Of a DNA stretch of 64,000 nt, positions 1 through 9,054 are shown in pieces (within the stretch, counting starts at the first letter, position 1; each line of letters begins with the position of its first letter). The notes under the pieces were generated by a model. That model made no database searches and was not told where the DNA came from. It saw only the letters and a list, made by a program, of their open reading frames with translations. The translations under genes and the position numbers were made by a program. The DNA is taken from contig NZ_JAGSOJ010000004.1 in the NCBI RefSeq assembly GCF_023684385.1, forward strand, positions 496,001-560,000, in the 5' to 3' direction. This DNA comes from Oceanirhabdus seepicola (lineage in GTDB: Bacteria > Bacillota > Clostridia > Clostridiales > Clostridiaceae).

Positions 1-78
1 ATCCCTTAATTACTTTATCCCAAAAATTTTTCTGGTCCAAACAATTCCCCCTTAATAATTGTTATGGTGGCAGAAAAA

Positions 79-909
79 CTATTCCATATTACATGTTTTT
101 TTCTTCTTTACTCTACCATTAATAAGAGCTGAAATAACATAACATGCCGTTGATACAATAATTATTGTAGCTCCTGATTGTATATCAAAATTATATGACA
201 TGATTAATCCAGCAAAGCACATAATAGCACCTATTATTATTGAAAGTATCATAATCTTTTTCAGATCATTTGAGTATAATTTTGCTATAGATGTTGGAAT
301 AGTCAGTAATGCGATAACTAGTATGATACCTACTACCCTTATCAAAACCACTATACTAAATGATATTAATATAAATAAAAAATATTCTAAAATAGTTGTA
401 TTTATACCTACAGCTTTGCTATATTCCTCATCAAAAAGATATGCTTTCCAATAATTAAAGATACTAAAAAATGAAATAACTATAATAATATCAAGAATTG
501 CCATTAGAATTATATCAAGATTTGAAACTCTTAAAATATCTCCAAAAAGATACGATGTCAATGATGGTGGATACCCAGGTGTCAAAGATATAAAGAGAAT
601 TCCCAAAGCCATACCAAGAGACCAAAACATCCCTATTATAGCATCTGACTTTCCCTTACCATTTCTTTTAATATAAACTATACCCATTGAAGATAAGATT
701 GCAAATAATAGGCCTCCAAAAATAGGCTCAAAGTTCAAATAATATCCTAAACCTATTCCTCCAAAAGAAGTATGTGCTATACCACCACTCATCATTACTA
801 ATCTCTTTTCTACAATAATTGTTCCAATGATACCACAAACTACACTAGATAGTAATGCAGCAATAAAAGCATTCCTCAAAAATGCATAATTAAAAATAGC
901 CTCTAACAT
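79..909 (-). CDS. znuB: Zinc/manganese ABC transporter permease, ZnuB family
   Basis: 276-aa polytopic membrane protein of the ABC-3 permease family, with about eight hydrophobic segments spread over its whole length. It would form the membrane channel through which a divalent metal, most likely zinc, enters the cell, driven by the ATPase at 1270-1953 and fed by the lipoprotein at 1963-2871. The start ATG follows a strong AGGAGG site. It is the last gene of the znuA-znuC-znuB order, but 360 bp of repeat DNA separates it from znuC, an unusual gap for this operon. Length and sequence fit the family; the metal is inferred from the His-rich ZnuA and the Fur-type neighbour. Confidence 0.88.
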   Translation of the reverse strand: MLEAIFNYAFLRNAFIAALLSSVVCGIIGTIIVEKRLVMMSGGIAHTSFGGIGLGYYLNFEPIFGGLLFAILSSMGIVYIKRNGKGKSDAIIGMFWSLGMALGILFISLTPGYPPSLTSYLFGDILRVSNLDIILMAILDIIIVISFFSIFNYWKAYLFDEEYSKAVGINTTILEYFLFILISFSIVVLIRVVGIILVIALLTIPTSIAKLYSNDLKKIMILSIIIGAIMCFAGLIMSYNFDIQSGATIIIVSTACYVISALINGRVKKKKTCNME

Positions 910-940
910 AAAACCCTCCTAACTTCTTTTGCTACTTTAG

Positions 941-990
941 AATTTCAGGTGTTGAAAAAGTTCAAGATCAAGGAACAAGGTGAACGAGCA
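941..990. repeat. Family-4 MITE, truncated copy
   Basis: This stretch matches the left half of the complete element at 11686-11785: TTTCAGG, then GTTGAAAAAG, then GATCAAGGAACAAGG and GAACGAGCAG. The right inverted end is missing and a family-1 element follows at once. It lies between znuC and znuB. Confidence 0.65.
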
Positions 991-1004
991 GTTCAAAAAA
1001 ACTT

Positions 1005-1253
1005 AATGTAGAATGTATAATGGATAATGTATAATGATGGATGTTTCTGAATACTCAGAAACTACATTTTATCGCTCTTTAGGACAAGGGGTTTTTACTC
1101 ATTTTATCCTAGGATAAAATATCGTAATTTTAATACAATGTTTCATTTAAATGAAACGAGTAAAACCCTATTGTTCAAGGAACAATAAGATTAAAATTTC
1201 TCGGAGAGAAATATCACTCATTATCCATTATACATTATCAATTATCCATTATG
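1005..1253 (+). repeat. Family-1 multi-hairpin element, copy A
   Basis: The ends are imperfect inverted repeats made of heptamers of the type TATAATG/GATAATG. Between them lie consecutive hairpins: GTTTCTGA/TCAGAAAC, the perfect palindrome ATTTTATCCTAGGATAAAAT, the palindrome GTTTCATTTAAATGAAAC, ATTGTTC/GAACAAT and ATTTCTC/GAGAAAT. TTTTACTC and GAGTAAAA bracket the second and third, so the middle can fold as a branched structure. It starts within about 20 bp of the znuC stop codon. Confidence 0.8.
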
Positions 1254-1269
1254 CTTTTCAAACTCCCCC

Positions 1270-1953
1270 TTAGCTGGCATAGCTGTCGAATACCTGTCCT
1301 ATCCCTTCATCATCAGGTTCACCATAATATACTATCTCTCTATCAATTATTAAAGCCTTATCTATATATTTACACACCATGTTAAGATTATGACTAACAA
1401 GTATAATAGCCATATTGGAGTTTAATTCTTTTAATAATTCAAATATCTCCGTCTTAGCATCTGTATCAAGGCTAGCTGTTGGTTCATCTAGTAGTATTAC
1501 ATGAGGATCACTCACAAGTGCTCTTGCAATTAACACCTTTTGTAGTTGCCCTCCTGATAACTCCCCTATTTGTCTATCCTTCAAATCTATTATTCCTAAT
1601 TTTTTCATCACACTATAAGCTTTATCATTCTCTTTCCTAGAATATCCTCTCAAAAATCTAATCCTTTTCTCTAAGAATCCCATCATAACAACATCTATAA
1701 CTTTAATAGGAAAACTTTTATCAAAGGATACAGATTGTGATACATAGGATATATTGGTTTTTTCAGAAATCCGTACTTCTCCATTTTGTGGTTTAAGTAT
1801 TCCAAGTATAACTTTGAATAACGAGCTCTTTCCAGCTCCATTTGGTCCTAAAACTCCTATAAACTCTTTTTTATCAACACTAAAGCTGATATTTTTCAAC
1901 GCTATATTATTATCATATTTTAAAGTTACATTTCTAACATCAATCAATTTCAC
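1270..1953 (-). CDS. znuC: Zinc/manganese ABC transporter ATP-binding protein, ZnuC family
   Basis: 227-aa ATPase that would energise metal import with the permease at 79-909. Walker A is GPNGAGKSS (about residues 36-44), the signature is LSGGQ, Walker B is VILLDEP, and the switch His is in VSHN. The start is GTG, preceded by GAGGTG; it lies 9 bp after znuA, so the two are co-transcribed. The short length and ATPase type are normal for zinc/manganese transporters. Repeats begin about 15 bp after its stop codon. Confidence 0.9.
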   Translation of the reverse strand: MKLIDVRNVTLKYDNNIALKNISFSVDKKEFIGVLGPNGAGKSSLFKVILGILKPQNGEVRISEKTNISYVSQSVSFDKSFPIKVIDVVMMGFLEKRIRFLRGYSRKENDKAYSVMKKLGIIDLKDRQIGELSGGQLQKVLIARALVSDPHVILLDEPTASLDTDAKTEIFELLKELNSNMAIILVSHNLNMVCKYIDKALIIDREIVYYGEPDDEGIGQVFDSYAS

Positions 1954-1962
1954 TTCACACCT

Positions 1963-2871
1963 CTATCTTATTCCATACTTTAAAGCCTCAATTACTTTTT
2001 GTATATTTTCTTCATAATTTTCTTCTAGAGGGTTTATTTTATACACCTCTCCACTAATTTCTCTTGCTATAATTTCAGCCTGCCTACTATCGATTTCTGC
2101 TTGATAAAATACAGTTGTTATATTATTCTTTCTACATATATCTATTATTTCTTGCATTCTCTTTGGAGTCGCTTCCTTACCTTCATCTTCTATTGTAATC
2201 ATATTCAAACCATAATCATCTGCCAAATATCCTAGTGAAGGGTGATATATAAGAAATGACTTATCATTTTCAACTAATTCTGTGATTTGATTGTGAAGAT
2301 TATCTAATTTCTCACTAAATTTTATATAGTTCTCTTCATATGTATCTTTATTTTCTGAATCAATTGATATCAATAGTTCTTTGATTTCCTGAGACATTAA
2401 TTTTACTCTTTTGGGAGACATCCATTGATGAGGATCTACACCCGCATGGTTATGACCTGCATGTTCTTCATGGTCTTCATGCTCTTCATTGTCTTCTTCT
2501 GAAAATGTTCTTACACCATACATTTCAAATGCTTTCTCTGATAAATCAATTATCTCTATGTTTTTATTAAAATCTCTTACACTTTCAATTATGTTCTCTT
2601 CTGCTGGGACCCCTATGGTAAGATATAACCTCGCCTCAGACAATTGCTGCATACTTTTAGGTGATGGTTCATAATTTGTTGGACTATATCCTGGTGGAAT
2701 CATTGTAATTACTTCATATTTATCTCCTGAAATTGCCTGAACAATTCCTTTTTGAGGAGGTATGCTTACAGCGATTATATTTCCTTTATTTGCGCCTTCA
2801 CTATTTCCATTACACCCAACTAATAATAATAGAAACATTGCGCTAATTATGATTAAACTTATTTTTTTCAT
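1963..2871 (-). CDS. znuA: Zinc ABC transporter substrate-binding lipoprotein, ZnuA family
   Basis: Extracellular metal-binding lipoprotein, about 302 aa. A signal peptide with lipobox LLVGC is followed by the cluster A-1 binding fold. A His/Glu-rich loop (NEEHEDHEEHAGHNH) sits before DPHQW, typical of zinc rather than manganese binders. Likely ligands are the His of DPHQW, the His of YHPSLGY and the Asp near YQAEIDS. I place the start at 2871 because GGAGGG stands directly before that ATG; an upstream in-frame start at 2889 has no such site. Expressed from the consensus promoter at 2912-2940. Confidence 0.92.
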   Translation of the reverse strand: MKKISLIIISAMFLLLLVGCNGNSEGANKGNIIAVSIPPQKGIVQAISGDKYEVITMIPPGYSPTNYEPSPKSMQQLSEARLYLTIGVPAEENIIESVRDFNKNIEIIDLSEKAFEMYGVRTFSEEDNEEHEDHEEHAGHNHAGVDPHQWMSPKRVKLMSQEIKELLISIDSENKDTYEENYIKFSEKLDNLHNQITELVENDKSFLIYHPSLGYLADDYGLNMITIEDEGKEATPKRMQEIIDICRKNNITTVFYQAEIDSRQAEIIAREISGEVYKINPLEENYEENIQKVIEALKYGIR

Positions 2872-2911
2872 AAACCCTCCTACTTGCAATTAATTTGCAT
2901 TTTCATGTACT

Positions 2912-2940
2912 ATTATATTACTATATTTTTTCTATGTCAA
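2912..2940 (-). promoter_or_regulatory. Sigma-A promoter of znuA
   Basis: Read on the minus strand, TTGACA (2935-2940) and TATAAT (2912-2917) are separated by exactly 17 bp, a perfect consensus. Such a strong promoter in front of a zinc uptake operon would need repression; the Fur-family protein encoded divergently is the obvious candidate, but I cannot identify its operator with certainty. Confidence 0.75.
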
Positions 2941-3052
2941 CATACACCTTTATAGTCTTACCAGTTCATGATAATATAGACTTGTAAGAAAAAAAATTTG
3001 TTATTCACCATCAGTAATTATATATACTTTTTGAGAAACAGGAGATGTTAAA

Positions 3053-3481
3053 ATGAGCTTTGAAAATTTATGTGATCTTCTTAAAAGAAACAATTTCAAA
3101 TTGACTGACCAAAGAAAATCAATTCTGTTTACATTATATGAAAATAAAGATTCCTTAATGAGTCCAGAAGATTTATTGGTGGCTGCTAAAAAACGTTGTA
3201 CTAAATTAAATCTATCAACAATTTATAGAAATATAGAAGCGTTACTGAAACTAGATTTATTATATAAACACATTAAAGATAATGGCTCAACTTTATATAA
3301 ATTAAAACTAAAAGATTCCCATGCACATCACATGATATGCACAAAATGCGGGAAAACAGAAGCAGTAGATTTTTGTCCAATTGAAGCCTTTAAAGGAATA
3401 ATAGATAAAAAACAATTTCAACTTACAGAACATAAACTTGAATTATATGGTCATTGTAAAGAATGCAGCGATGATGAATAA
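3053..3481 (+). CDS. zur: Fur-family metal regulator, probably Zur
   Basis: 142-aa repressor of the Fur family. The N-terminal winged helix carries LTDQRKSILFTLYE and NLSTIYRNIEALLKLDLL; the metal/dimer domain has HAHHMICTKCG and a second Cys pair, CKEC, near the C-terminus, forming the structural Zn(Cys)4 site. It is divergent from znuA with 181 bp between starts and has an AGGAG site. The position suggests zinc-responsive control of znuACB. PerR or Fur are alternatives; the substrate of the neighbouring transporter favours Zur. Confidence 0.85.
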   Translation: MSFENLCDLLKRNNFKLTDQRKSILFTLYENKDSLMSPEDLLVAAKKRCTKLNLSTIYRNIEALLKLDLLYKHIKDNGSTLYKLKLKDSHAHHMICTKCGKTEAVDFCPIEAFKGIIDKKQFQLTEHKLELYGHCKECSDDE

Positions 3482-3484
3482 AAA

Positions 3485-3506
3485 AACTCACGGCTAGCCG
3501 TGAGTT
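3485..3506 (-). terminator. Terminator of the first 518-aa gene
   Basis: Perfect 22-bp palindrome built on ACTCACGG/CCGTGAGT. The run of six T residues follows it on the minus strand, so it ends the transcript of the gene at 3769-5325; it could also stop zur from the other side. An almost identical hairpin follows the paralogue at 5503-5524. Confidence 0.8.
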
Positions 3507-3513
3507 AAAAGAA

Positions 3514-3764
3514 ATGGATAATTGAGAATGTATAATGTATAATGATGGATGCTTTTGCTTCAGGGCAAAAGCTACGTTAGTATTATTCTTTAGAACAATA
3601 TAAGTTTACTCATTTTATCTGAGATAAAATATTGTATTTAGATACAATGTTTCATAAAAATGAAACGAGTAAAATTCTATTGTCCACTTACCAATAAAAT
3701 GTAGTTTCTGACCAAGGTTAGAAACCTCCCACATTATCCATTCTCCATTATCAATTATACATTT
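3514..3764 (+). repeat. Family-1 multi-hairpin element, copy B
   Basis: The ends consist of heptamers (TATAATG, GAGAATG) that match each other in inverted orientation. Inside are GCTTTTGC/GCAAAAGC, ATTATTC/GAACAAT, the core ATTTTATC/GATAAAAT, ATTGTAT/ATACAAT and GTTTCAT/ATGAAAC bracketed by TTTACTC/GAGTAAA, then GTTTCTGACC/GGTTAGAAAC near the right end. It sits between the stop codon of the 518-aa gene and its terminator. The same position after the paralogue (5525-5555) holds only a scar of its right end. Confidence 0.8.
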
Positions 3765-3768
3765 ATTT

Positions 3769-5325
3769 TTATGTGATATACGGTACAAAAACACTTAATA
3801 CTAAAAATGTTTCTACTAATAATACACTTTTAAAAGGTATTAATGGAATCATCTCTATATCAGTTATAAATATTAAATAACTAAATACACTTGATACCAA
3901 ATATATAATTAAAGTTATTGCTAATCCTACACCTAGGCTCAAGTATTCTGGCATCATTCCTGCATACTTACCATATACAATGTTTTTCATCATATATAAT
4001 TGACATAAACCTACAAATATTAATGCTCCTATATATGTTATTCTACTCATCTTTTCATTAAACTTATAGGATATAAATGATATTATTCCCATAACAAAGA
4101 ACGCTATAAATATCCAAGTTATTCCTATTACAAATATATATGCTAATGAATATGCTGCTCCCTGCAATGATATACCAAATGCCTCTCTTCTCTCTTCTTT
4201 TGAAATATAGTTCATACTGTCTTTGATTAATTTTTTTGAAGAACTCAATTTAACATCATAAGAATTTACTCCCATGAATTCACAAAATACCACATACTCT
4301 TCATAATTTGCTATATAATACGCCATTTTTCTGCTATTAGAAACAAATCTGTAATCTACAATATTTCCATCTTTTATTCTAAATTCTACTACGTCTTGTA
4401 CAAAAAATCTCTTATCCATATACCTTTTTACATATCCAAAGAATGTTCCATCAGAACCCCCTGTTATTACTCCTTTTATAGGTTGTCCTTGAATTTCACT
4501 AACTTCTGATTGTGACTTACCGTCACATAGATTGTAAGATATACTCTTTGTACGTCTAAATCCGCCTTTTGAAAACTCTTCATAAATCAAAACCAATTCT
4601 TCATCATTAACATTAAGAACAGGATTATTAAAGCTTAACCCAATACCCTTAAATATACTTATTATCTTCTCTTCTTTAATTTTTTTATTATCTTTTATTG
4701 TCATTACATTAAATGAACTATTATTTTCACTATAGTACGATATATAGGTATGTTCTTTATATTTGTCAGCAGAAATATTTTTATAATTACCTTTTGAAAA
4801 TTCGAACAATACATTGAGGTTATTATCTATAATCTTGATATTTTCTCCTGAAGCAATAAGTATATCTTCATCAGAAAGTTTAATAATTTGATTTATCCCT
4901 TCAATAGCTTTTATATCTTTAATTGTGAGATCATTATCAATTAATCCAACATTAAGGTTTCTAACTCCATTTTGAACAATAATCCAACTTATATATAAAT
5001 TTTCTTTATCCTTTGTAAATGTTACATCAGTCACAAATTCACCAAAATCACATATCTTTTCATCAATAACATCTCCTTGTATATTAGTTTTAACCAAACT
5101 AATACCATTCTCTATAGCGTGAACTACATATATTTCCTCTCCAAACGTTATTATACTTGGACTACTTTTAACAAATCCTTTTGAAATAGATTTATCTTTA
5201 CTCCATTTTTTAGATGGCACATCAGAAGTTACTTTAATATTTTTTTTATAATTTACATATTGAATAGTACCTATGGAAATAATCAAAAAAATCAATGCCC
5301 ATATAAATATAGTTTTCTTTTTCAT
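3769..5325 (-). CDS. Membrane-anchored protein of unknown family, tandem copy 1
   Basis: 518 aa. An N-terminal signal anchor (residues about 5-25) is followed by some 350 residues with alternating short hydrophobic strands, consistent with an extracellular beta-propeller-like domain (inference), then four membrane segments in the last 130 residues. I do not recognise a named family. It is a close paralogue of the next gene upstream (5559-7115), of exactly the same length, with no gap needed at either end. The start ATG follows AAGGGGAG. Its own terminator is at 3485-3506. The arrangement suggests a recent tandem duplication of a sensor or envelope protein. Confidence 0.75.
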   Translation of the reverse strand: MKKKTIFIWALIFLIISIGTIQYVNYKKNIKVTSDVPSKKWSKDKSISKGFVKSSPSIITFGEEIYVVHAIENGISLVKTNIQGDVIDEKICDFGEFVTDVTFTKDKENLYISWIIVQNGVRNLNVGLIDNDLTIKDIKAIEGINQIIKLSDEDILIASGENIKIIDNNLNVLFEFSKGNYKNISADKYKEHTYISYYSENNSSFNVMTIKDNKKIKEEKIISIFKGIGLSFNNPVLNVNDEELVLIYEEFSKGGFRRTKSISYNLCDGKSQSEVSEIQGQPIKGVITGGSDGTFFGYVKRYMDKRFFVQDVVEFRIKDGNIVDYRFVSNSRKMAYYIANYEEYVVFCEFMGVNSYDVKLSSSKKLIKDSMNYISKEERREAFGISLQGAAYSLAYIFVIGITWIFIAFFVMGIISFISYKFNEKMSRITYIGALIFVGLCQLYMMKNIVYGKYAGMMPEYLSLGVGLAITLIIYLVSSVFSYLIFITDIEMIPLIPFKSVLLVETFLVLSVFVPYIT

Positions 5326-5502
5326 ATTTTTCTCCCCTTTCCTTATTAATGTAATATAATACTTCCTCTTAATAATATAATATCATAAATATTTACAATA
5401 ATAATATTCTTATCCAAATTCATCATATTTTAGGTTTAAATGTCATTTAATCACATTTAAAGTACTAGTTTAAATCCTATATTTGTATTTTTATAATAAA
5501 AA

Positions 5503-5524
5503 AACTCACGGATAGCCGTGAGTT
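5503..5524 (-). terminator. Terminator of the second 518-aa gene
   Basis: Hairpin AACTCACGG-ATAG-CCGTGAGTT with a T run on the minus strand. It differs from the one at 3485-3506 by one loop base, so the terminator was duplicated with the gene. Confidence 0.8.
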
Positions 5525-5558
5525 AAAAGAAATGGATTTATCAATTATACATTTATTT

Positions 5559-7115
5559 TTACGTGATGTACGGTACAAAAACACTTAATACCAAGAATGT
5601 TTCTGCTATTAATACACCTCCAAAAGGTATCAGTGGAATCATTTCTATATCCCTTTTGAATATTAAATAACTAAATATACCTGATATCAGATATAAAATT
5701 AAAGTTATTGCCAATCCTACACCTAGACTCAAATAGTCTGGCATCATTCCTGCATACTTACCATACATAATGTTTTTCATCATATATAATTGGCATAAAC
5801 CTACTAATATTAATGCACCTATATATGTTATCTTACTCATTTTTTCATTAAAATTATAGGATAAAAATGATATTATTCCTATAACAAAGACTGCAAAAAA
5901 TAACCAGGTTATTCCTATTACAAATATATACGCAAGGGAAAACGCTGCTCCCTGAACAGATATATTCAAGGCTTCTTTTTTCTCTTCTCTAGAAATAAAA
6001 TTCGTACTCTCTCTAATTAAATCTTCTGAAGAAGCCAATTTTACCTCATATGAATTTATTCCCATAAATTCACAAAATGCTACATACTCTTTATAGTTTG
6101 CTATATAGAATGTTCTTTTTCTACTATTAGAAACATAATTAAAATCTACAATATTTCCATCTTTTATTCTAAATTCTACTACGTCTTGCTCGAAGAATCT
6201 TTTATCCATATACCTTTCTACATATCCAAAGAACATTCCATCAGAATCCCCTCTTATTATTCCTCTTACAGGCTGTCTTTGGATTTCAACTAATCCAGAC
6301 TGTGATTTTCCATTACTTAGATAATACGATATACTCTTTGTACGCATATAACTACCTTTTACAAATTCTTCATAAGTCAAAATCAATTCTTCATCATTAA
6401 TACTAAGCATGAGATTATCAAAATTTAATGTAATACTCTTAACTATAGATGCAATTTTCTCTTCTTTAACTTTTTTATTATCTTCCAGTGTTATTACATT
6501 AAATGCACTATCATTTTCACTATAATACACTATATAGGTATGTTCTTTATATTTAGCAGCTGAAATACTTTCATAAATGTCTTTTTCCGATTCAAATAAA
6601 ACATAAAGGTTATTGTCTATAATCTTTATATTGTCTCCAGAAGAAATAAGAATCTCCTCATCCGAAAGCTTTATACATTCTGTTATGCCTTCAACAACTC
6701 TTATATCTTTAATGGTAAGATCATTATCAATGGATCCAATATTAAAACTCCTAACTCCTTTTTTAACACTTATCCAACTGATATATAAATTTTCTTTACC
6801 TCTTGTAAATATTACATCCGCCATAAACTTGTCAAAATCATAATCCTTTGCATCAATAATATCTCCTTGCATATTAGTTTTAACTAAACTAATACCATTC
6901 TCTTTAGTATGTACTATATAAATTTCCCCTTCAAAAGTTATAATACTTGGATTACTTTTAACAAAACCTTTTGAAATAGATTTGTCTTTACTCCATTTTT
7001 TAGATGGTACTTCCGAAACTACTTCAATATTTTTTTTATAGTTTACATATTGAATCGTAACTGTGGAAATAATCAAACAAATCAAACCCCATATAATTAT
7101 ATTTTTCTTTTTCAT
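5559..7115 (-). CDS. Membrane-anchored protein of unknown family, tandem copy 2
   Basis: 518 aa, paralogue of 3769-5325 with the same architecture: signal anchor, large extracytoplasmic domain, four C-terminal membrane segments. The N-terminal 30 residues and the C-terminal membrane part are the best conserved; the middle has drifted more. The start follows AAAGGGGAGG. The duplicated unit extends into both flanks: the terminator is shared, and a TTCATCATATTTTAGG block upstream is common to both genes. Copy 2 has a family-3 MITE in its upstream region that copy 1 lacks. Confidence 0.75.
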   Translation of the reverse strand: MKKKNIIIWGLICLIISTVTIQYVNYKKNIEVVSEVPSKKWSKDKSISKGFVKSNPSIITFEGEIYIVHTKENGISLVKTNMQGDIIDAKDYDFDKFMADVIFTRGKENLYISWISVKKGVRSFNIGSIDNDLTIKDIRVVEGITECIKLSDEEILISSGDNIKIIDNNLYVLFESEKDIYESISAAKYKEHTYIVYYSENDSAFNVITLEDNKKVKEEKIASIVKSITLNFDNLMLSINDEELILTYEEFVKGSYMRTKSISYYLSNGKSQSGLVEIQRQPVRGIIRGDSDGMFFGYVERYMDKRFFEQDVVEFRIKDGNIVDFNYVSNSRKRTFYIANYKEYVAFCEFMGINSYEVKLASSEDLIRESTNFISREEKKEALNISVQGAAFSLAYIFVIGITWLFFAVFVIGIISFLSYNFNEKMSKITYIGALILVGLCQLYMMKNIMYGKYAGMMPDYLSLGVGLAITLILYLISGIFSYLIFKRDIEMIPLIPFGGVLIAETFLVLSVFVPYIT

Positions 7116-7542
7116 GTTTCCTCCCCTTTCCTCATTAAGACATATTCAAATAAATAACTAGTTGATATGCTCGTCCATTTTGTAGAGTCTTTAACTTGTT
7201 ATTCACTTTTATATACCTAATATTATATCACTAATTTTCTGAAAAGTAAGATTTCCAGCCCAATTCATCATATTTTAGGATAAATTGGTATTTAATTACA
7301 CTTAAATATCAACTTGAAACATATTATACAAACTCCTCAGCAGATTATATTATTACATATCCTAAATATTACATTCAAGGTAGAAAACATTTATAATTAT
7401 TCTTTACATAATTTCAACATTATTTTTAAACATAGCTAAATACTATATCTGTTAAAAGTAAACTATTCTACTTTGATATAATTTCCATCAAAAAAAAACT
7501 GAAAAGGACAATCTTAAAAAAGCCTTTTCAATTTATATATTA
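7116..7542. other. 427-bp gap upstream of the tandem genes
   Basis: No gene is seen. It holds the ribosome binding site of the 5559-7115 gene, a family-3 MITE (7138-7217) and a stretch (about 7218-7340) homologous to the region upstream of copy 1 (about 5345-5480). The rest is AT-rich with nothing I can name; the promoter of the 518-aa gene must lie here. Confidence 0.6.
7138..7217 (+). repeat. Family-3 TA-flanked MITE, full-length copy
   Basis: 80-bp element with inverted ends: left ACATATTCAAATAAATAAC, right the complement of GTTATTCACTTTTATATACC. It is bounded by TA on both sides (7136-7137 and 7218-7219), the target of IS630/mariner-type transposases. The homologous upstream region of the paralogous gene lacks it, so this site shows an insertion against an empty site. 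Confidence 0.75.
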
Positions 7543-8358
7543 TTATAAATTTAAATTTTTAAACAGTTCTTCTAAGGCCCCCTGTAGCTTTAGTGCCTTT
7601 TCTATACTCCATTGTTCATCATTATAGTATTCTAAATCTATATACGATTTATATCCATTTTCTCTTTTCTCTTCAAAATATATCCCCTTAAATGATTCAT
7701 AATCATCTTCAAAAATATAATATTTTCCGTTTTTATTTTCTCTTTTTACAATCTTATTATAGTGTTTTATTAATTGAGAGTTTAATTTATCATTTTTCCT
7801 AAATATGCTCATGGATATAGTTCCCTTAAGGTTACTATATTTAATTTTAATCAAATCAATATTATCCTGGTTTATCTCTCTTTTGAATACTCTATTTAGC
7901 TCTCCATCACTTAATATCTTTTCATCGCTAAAATACCACTCTTTATTCTCTTTTTCTGTTACATTTAAGCTATCAAATTTAAAGTCCAAAATTTCTTGTG
8001 GAATAATTATATCATTATAATATTCTTGAAAATCTTCTATATTTCTAAATTCTTTATTACCTGTAATGATTAATTTTTTACCTTTGTATTCAATAGCTAC
8101 ACTTTCATCATATTGAAGTTTCGCCTGCTCTTCTAAAACTATCTTATTTATTATACTTTCTTCTTCCACAGTGGATTCCTTTGATATTATCTCATTATTA
8201 TCCACTTTTGCTTCATTAATTTCTCCCACAAAATTCTCTACTTTGGGTTCTTCATCATAAGTTTTATCATTTATAAAATTTTTTTTATTTTCATTAGACG
8301 AACATGCTGTCAAAAATATAACTAGAAACAAAGGTACTATAGATTTTAAATATCTCAT
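7543..8358 (-). CDS. Lipoprotein of unknown function
   Basis: 271 aa with a clear lipoprotein signal (MRYLKS..., lipobox FLTAC at residues 15-19), so it is anchored on the outside of the membrane. A charged Ser/Glu-rich linker (about 20-85) is followed by a mixed alpha/beta region with no motif I recognise. It has its own AGGGAG site and stands alone between the tandem pair and lepB. Confidence 0.6.
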   Translation of the reverse strand: MRYLKSIVPLFLVIFLTACSSNENKKNFINDKTYDEEPKVENFVGEINEAKVDNNEIISKESTVEEESIINKIVLEEQAKLQYDESVAIEYKGKKLIITGNKEFRNIEDFQEYYNDIIIPQEILDFKFDSLNVTEKENKEWYFSDEKILSDGELNRVFKREINQDNIDLIKIKYSNLKGTISMSIFRKNDKLNSQLIKHYNKIVKRENKNGKYYIFEDDYESFKGIYFEEKRENGYKSYIDLEYYNDEQWSIEKALKLQGALEELFKNLNL

Positions 8359-8457
8359 ATTTGTCTCCCTTACCCATTCTATGTTAAATTATATCTCTAA
8401 TACACGCTGGATAAGTTACAATAAAGTAAAAATATTAAAGTGTCTTTAATTTTTTGT

Positions 8458-9054
8458 TTATTTTAATTCACCAAATCTATTAAATGGGAAAAATACAAAC
8501 TGCGCTTTTCCTTGAATATCATCTTCTGATATATATGGTTGTTTCCAATATCTAGCATCTACTGATGAACTTCTATTATCTCCAAGGAAAAAATAATGAC
8601 CTTCTGGAATTGTATATTCACCTAACTCCATATTACCATATGAAAATGTTGTATATAAACCTTTATTGAATTCCTCTTCATTTATTTGATGTTTAACATA
8701 ATTTTCTTCTGATAATTTGCCATTAACATAAAGCTCTCCATTTGGCATGAGCTTTATAGTATCTCCTGGAAGACCAATCAATCTCTTGATTAGTGTTTTG
8801 CCATTTTCTTGACTATCAAAAACCAGTATATCTCCTCTTTCAATCTTATCAAAATTATAAATTCTAGTAACAAGTATTCTATCCTGTAATTGTATTGTAG
8901 GTAGCATTGACCCTGTAGGAACCTTAACGTTAAAAAATACAAATTGTCTTATCAATAAAAATAACACTAGTGCTCCTAAAAATGGATATATCCAATCCTT
9001 CATAAAAGAACTCTTAAAAAAATTTATTTTATCACTATTTTTAACTTCATCCAT
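8458..9054 (-). CDS. lepB: Signal peptidase I
   Basis: 198-aa type I signal peptidase that removes signal peptides from exported proteins at the outer face of the membrane. One N-terminal membrane segment (about 22-43) is followed by box B with the catalytic Ser49 in PTGSMLPTI, box D with Lys90 in LIKRLIGLPGD, and box E GDNRSSSVDAR. Length and a single membrane span are typical of Gram-positive SipS-type enzymes. Start ATG follows AGAAAGGAATG. Confidence 0.95.
   Translation of the reverse strand: MDEVKNSDKINFFKSSFMKDWIYPFLGALVLFLLIRQFVFFNVKVPTGSMLPTIQLQDRILVTRIYNFDKIERGDILVFDSQENGKTLIKRLIGLPGDTIKLMPNGELYVNGKLSEENYVKHQINEEEFNKGLYTTFSYGNMELGEYTIPEGHYFFLGDNRSSSVDARYWKQPYISEDDIQGKAQFVFFPFNRFGELK

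Larger units (their letters stand above)
910..1269. other. 360-bp gap between znuC and znuB, filled by repeats
   Basis: No gene is visible. From left to right the gap holds the znuB ribosome binding site, a truncated family-4 element (about 941-990) and a full family-1 multi-hairpin element (about 1005-1253). I see no clear promoter for znuB here, so its expression probably depends on readthrough from znuC across these hairpins; that is inference. Confidence 0.7.

Noticed and set aside
2941..3000. Zur operator between znuA and zur
   Set aside because: A weak TCTTAC/GTAAGA pair at about 2956-2990 is too far apart and imperfect to call; no known Zur box is visible.
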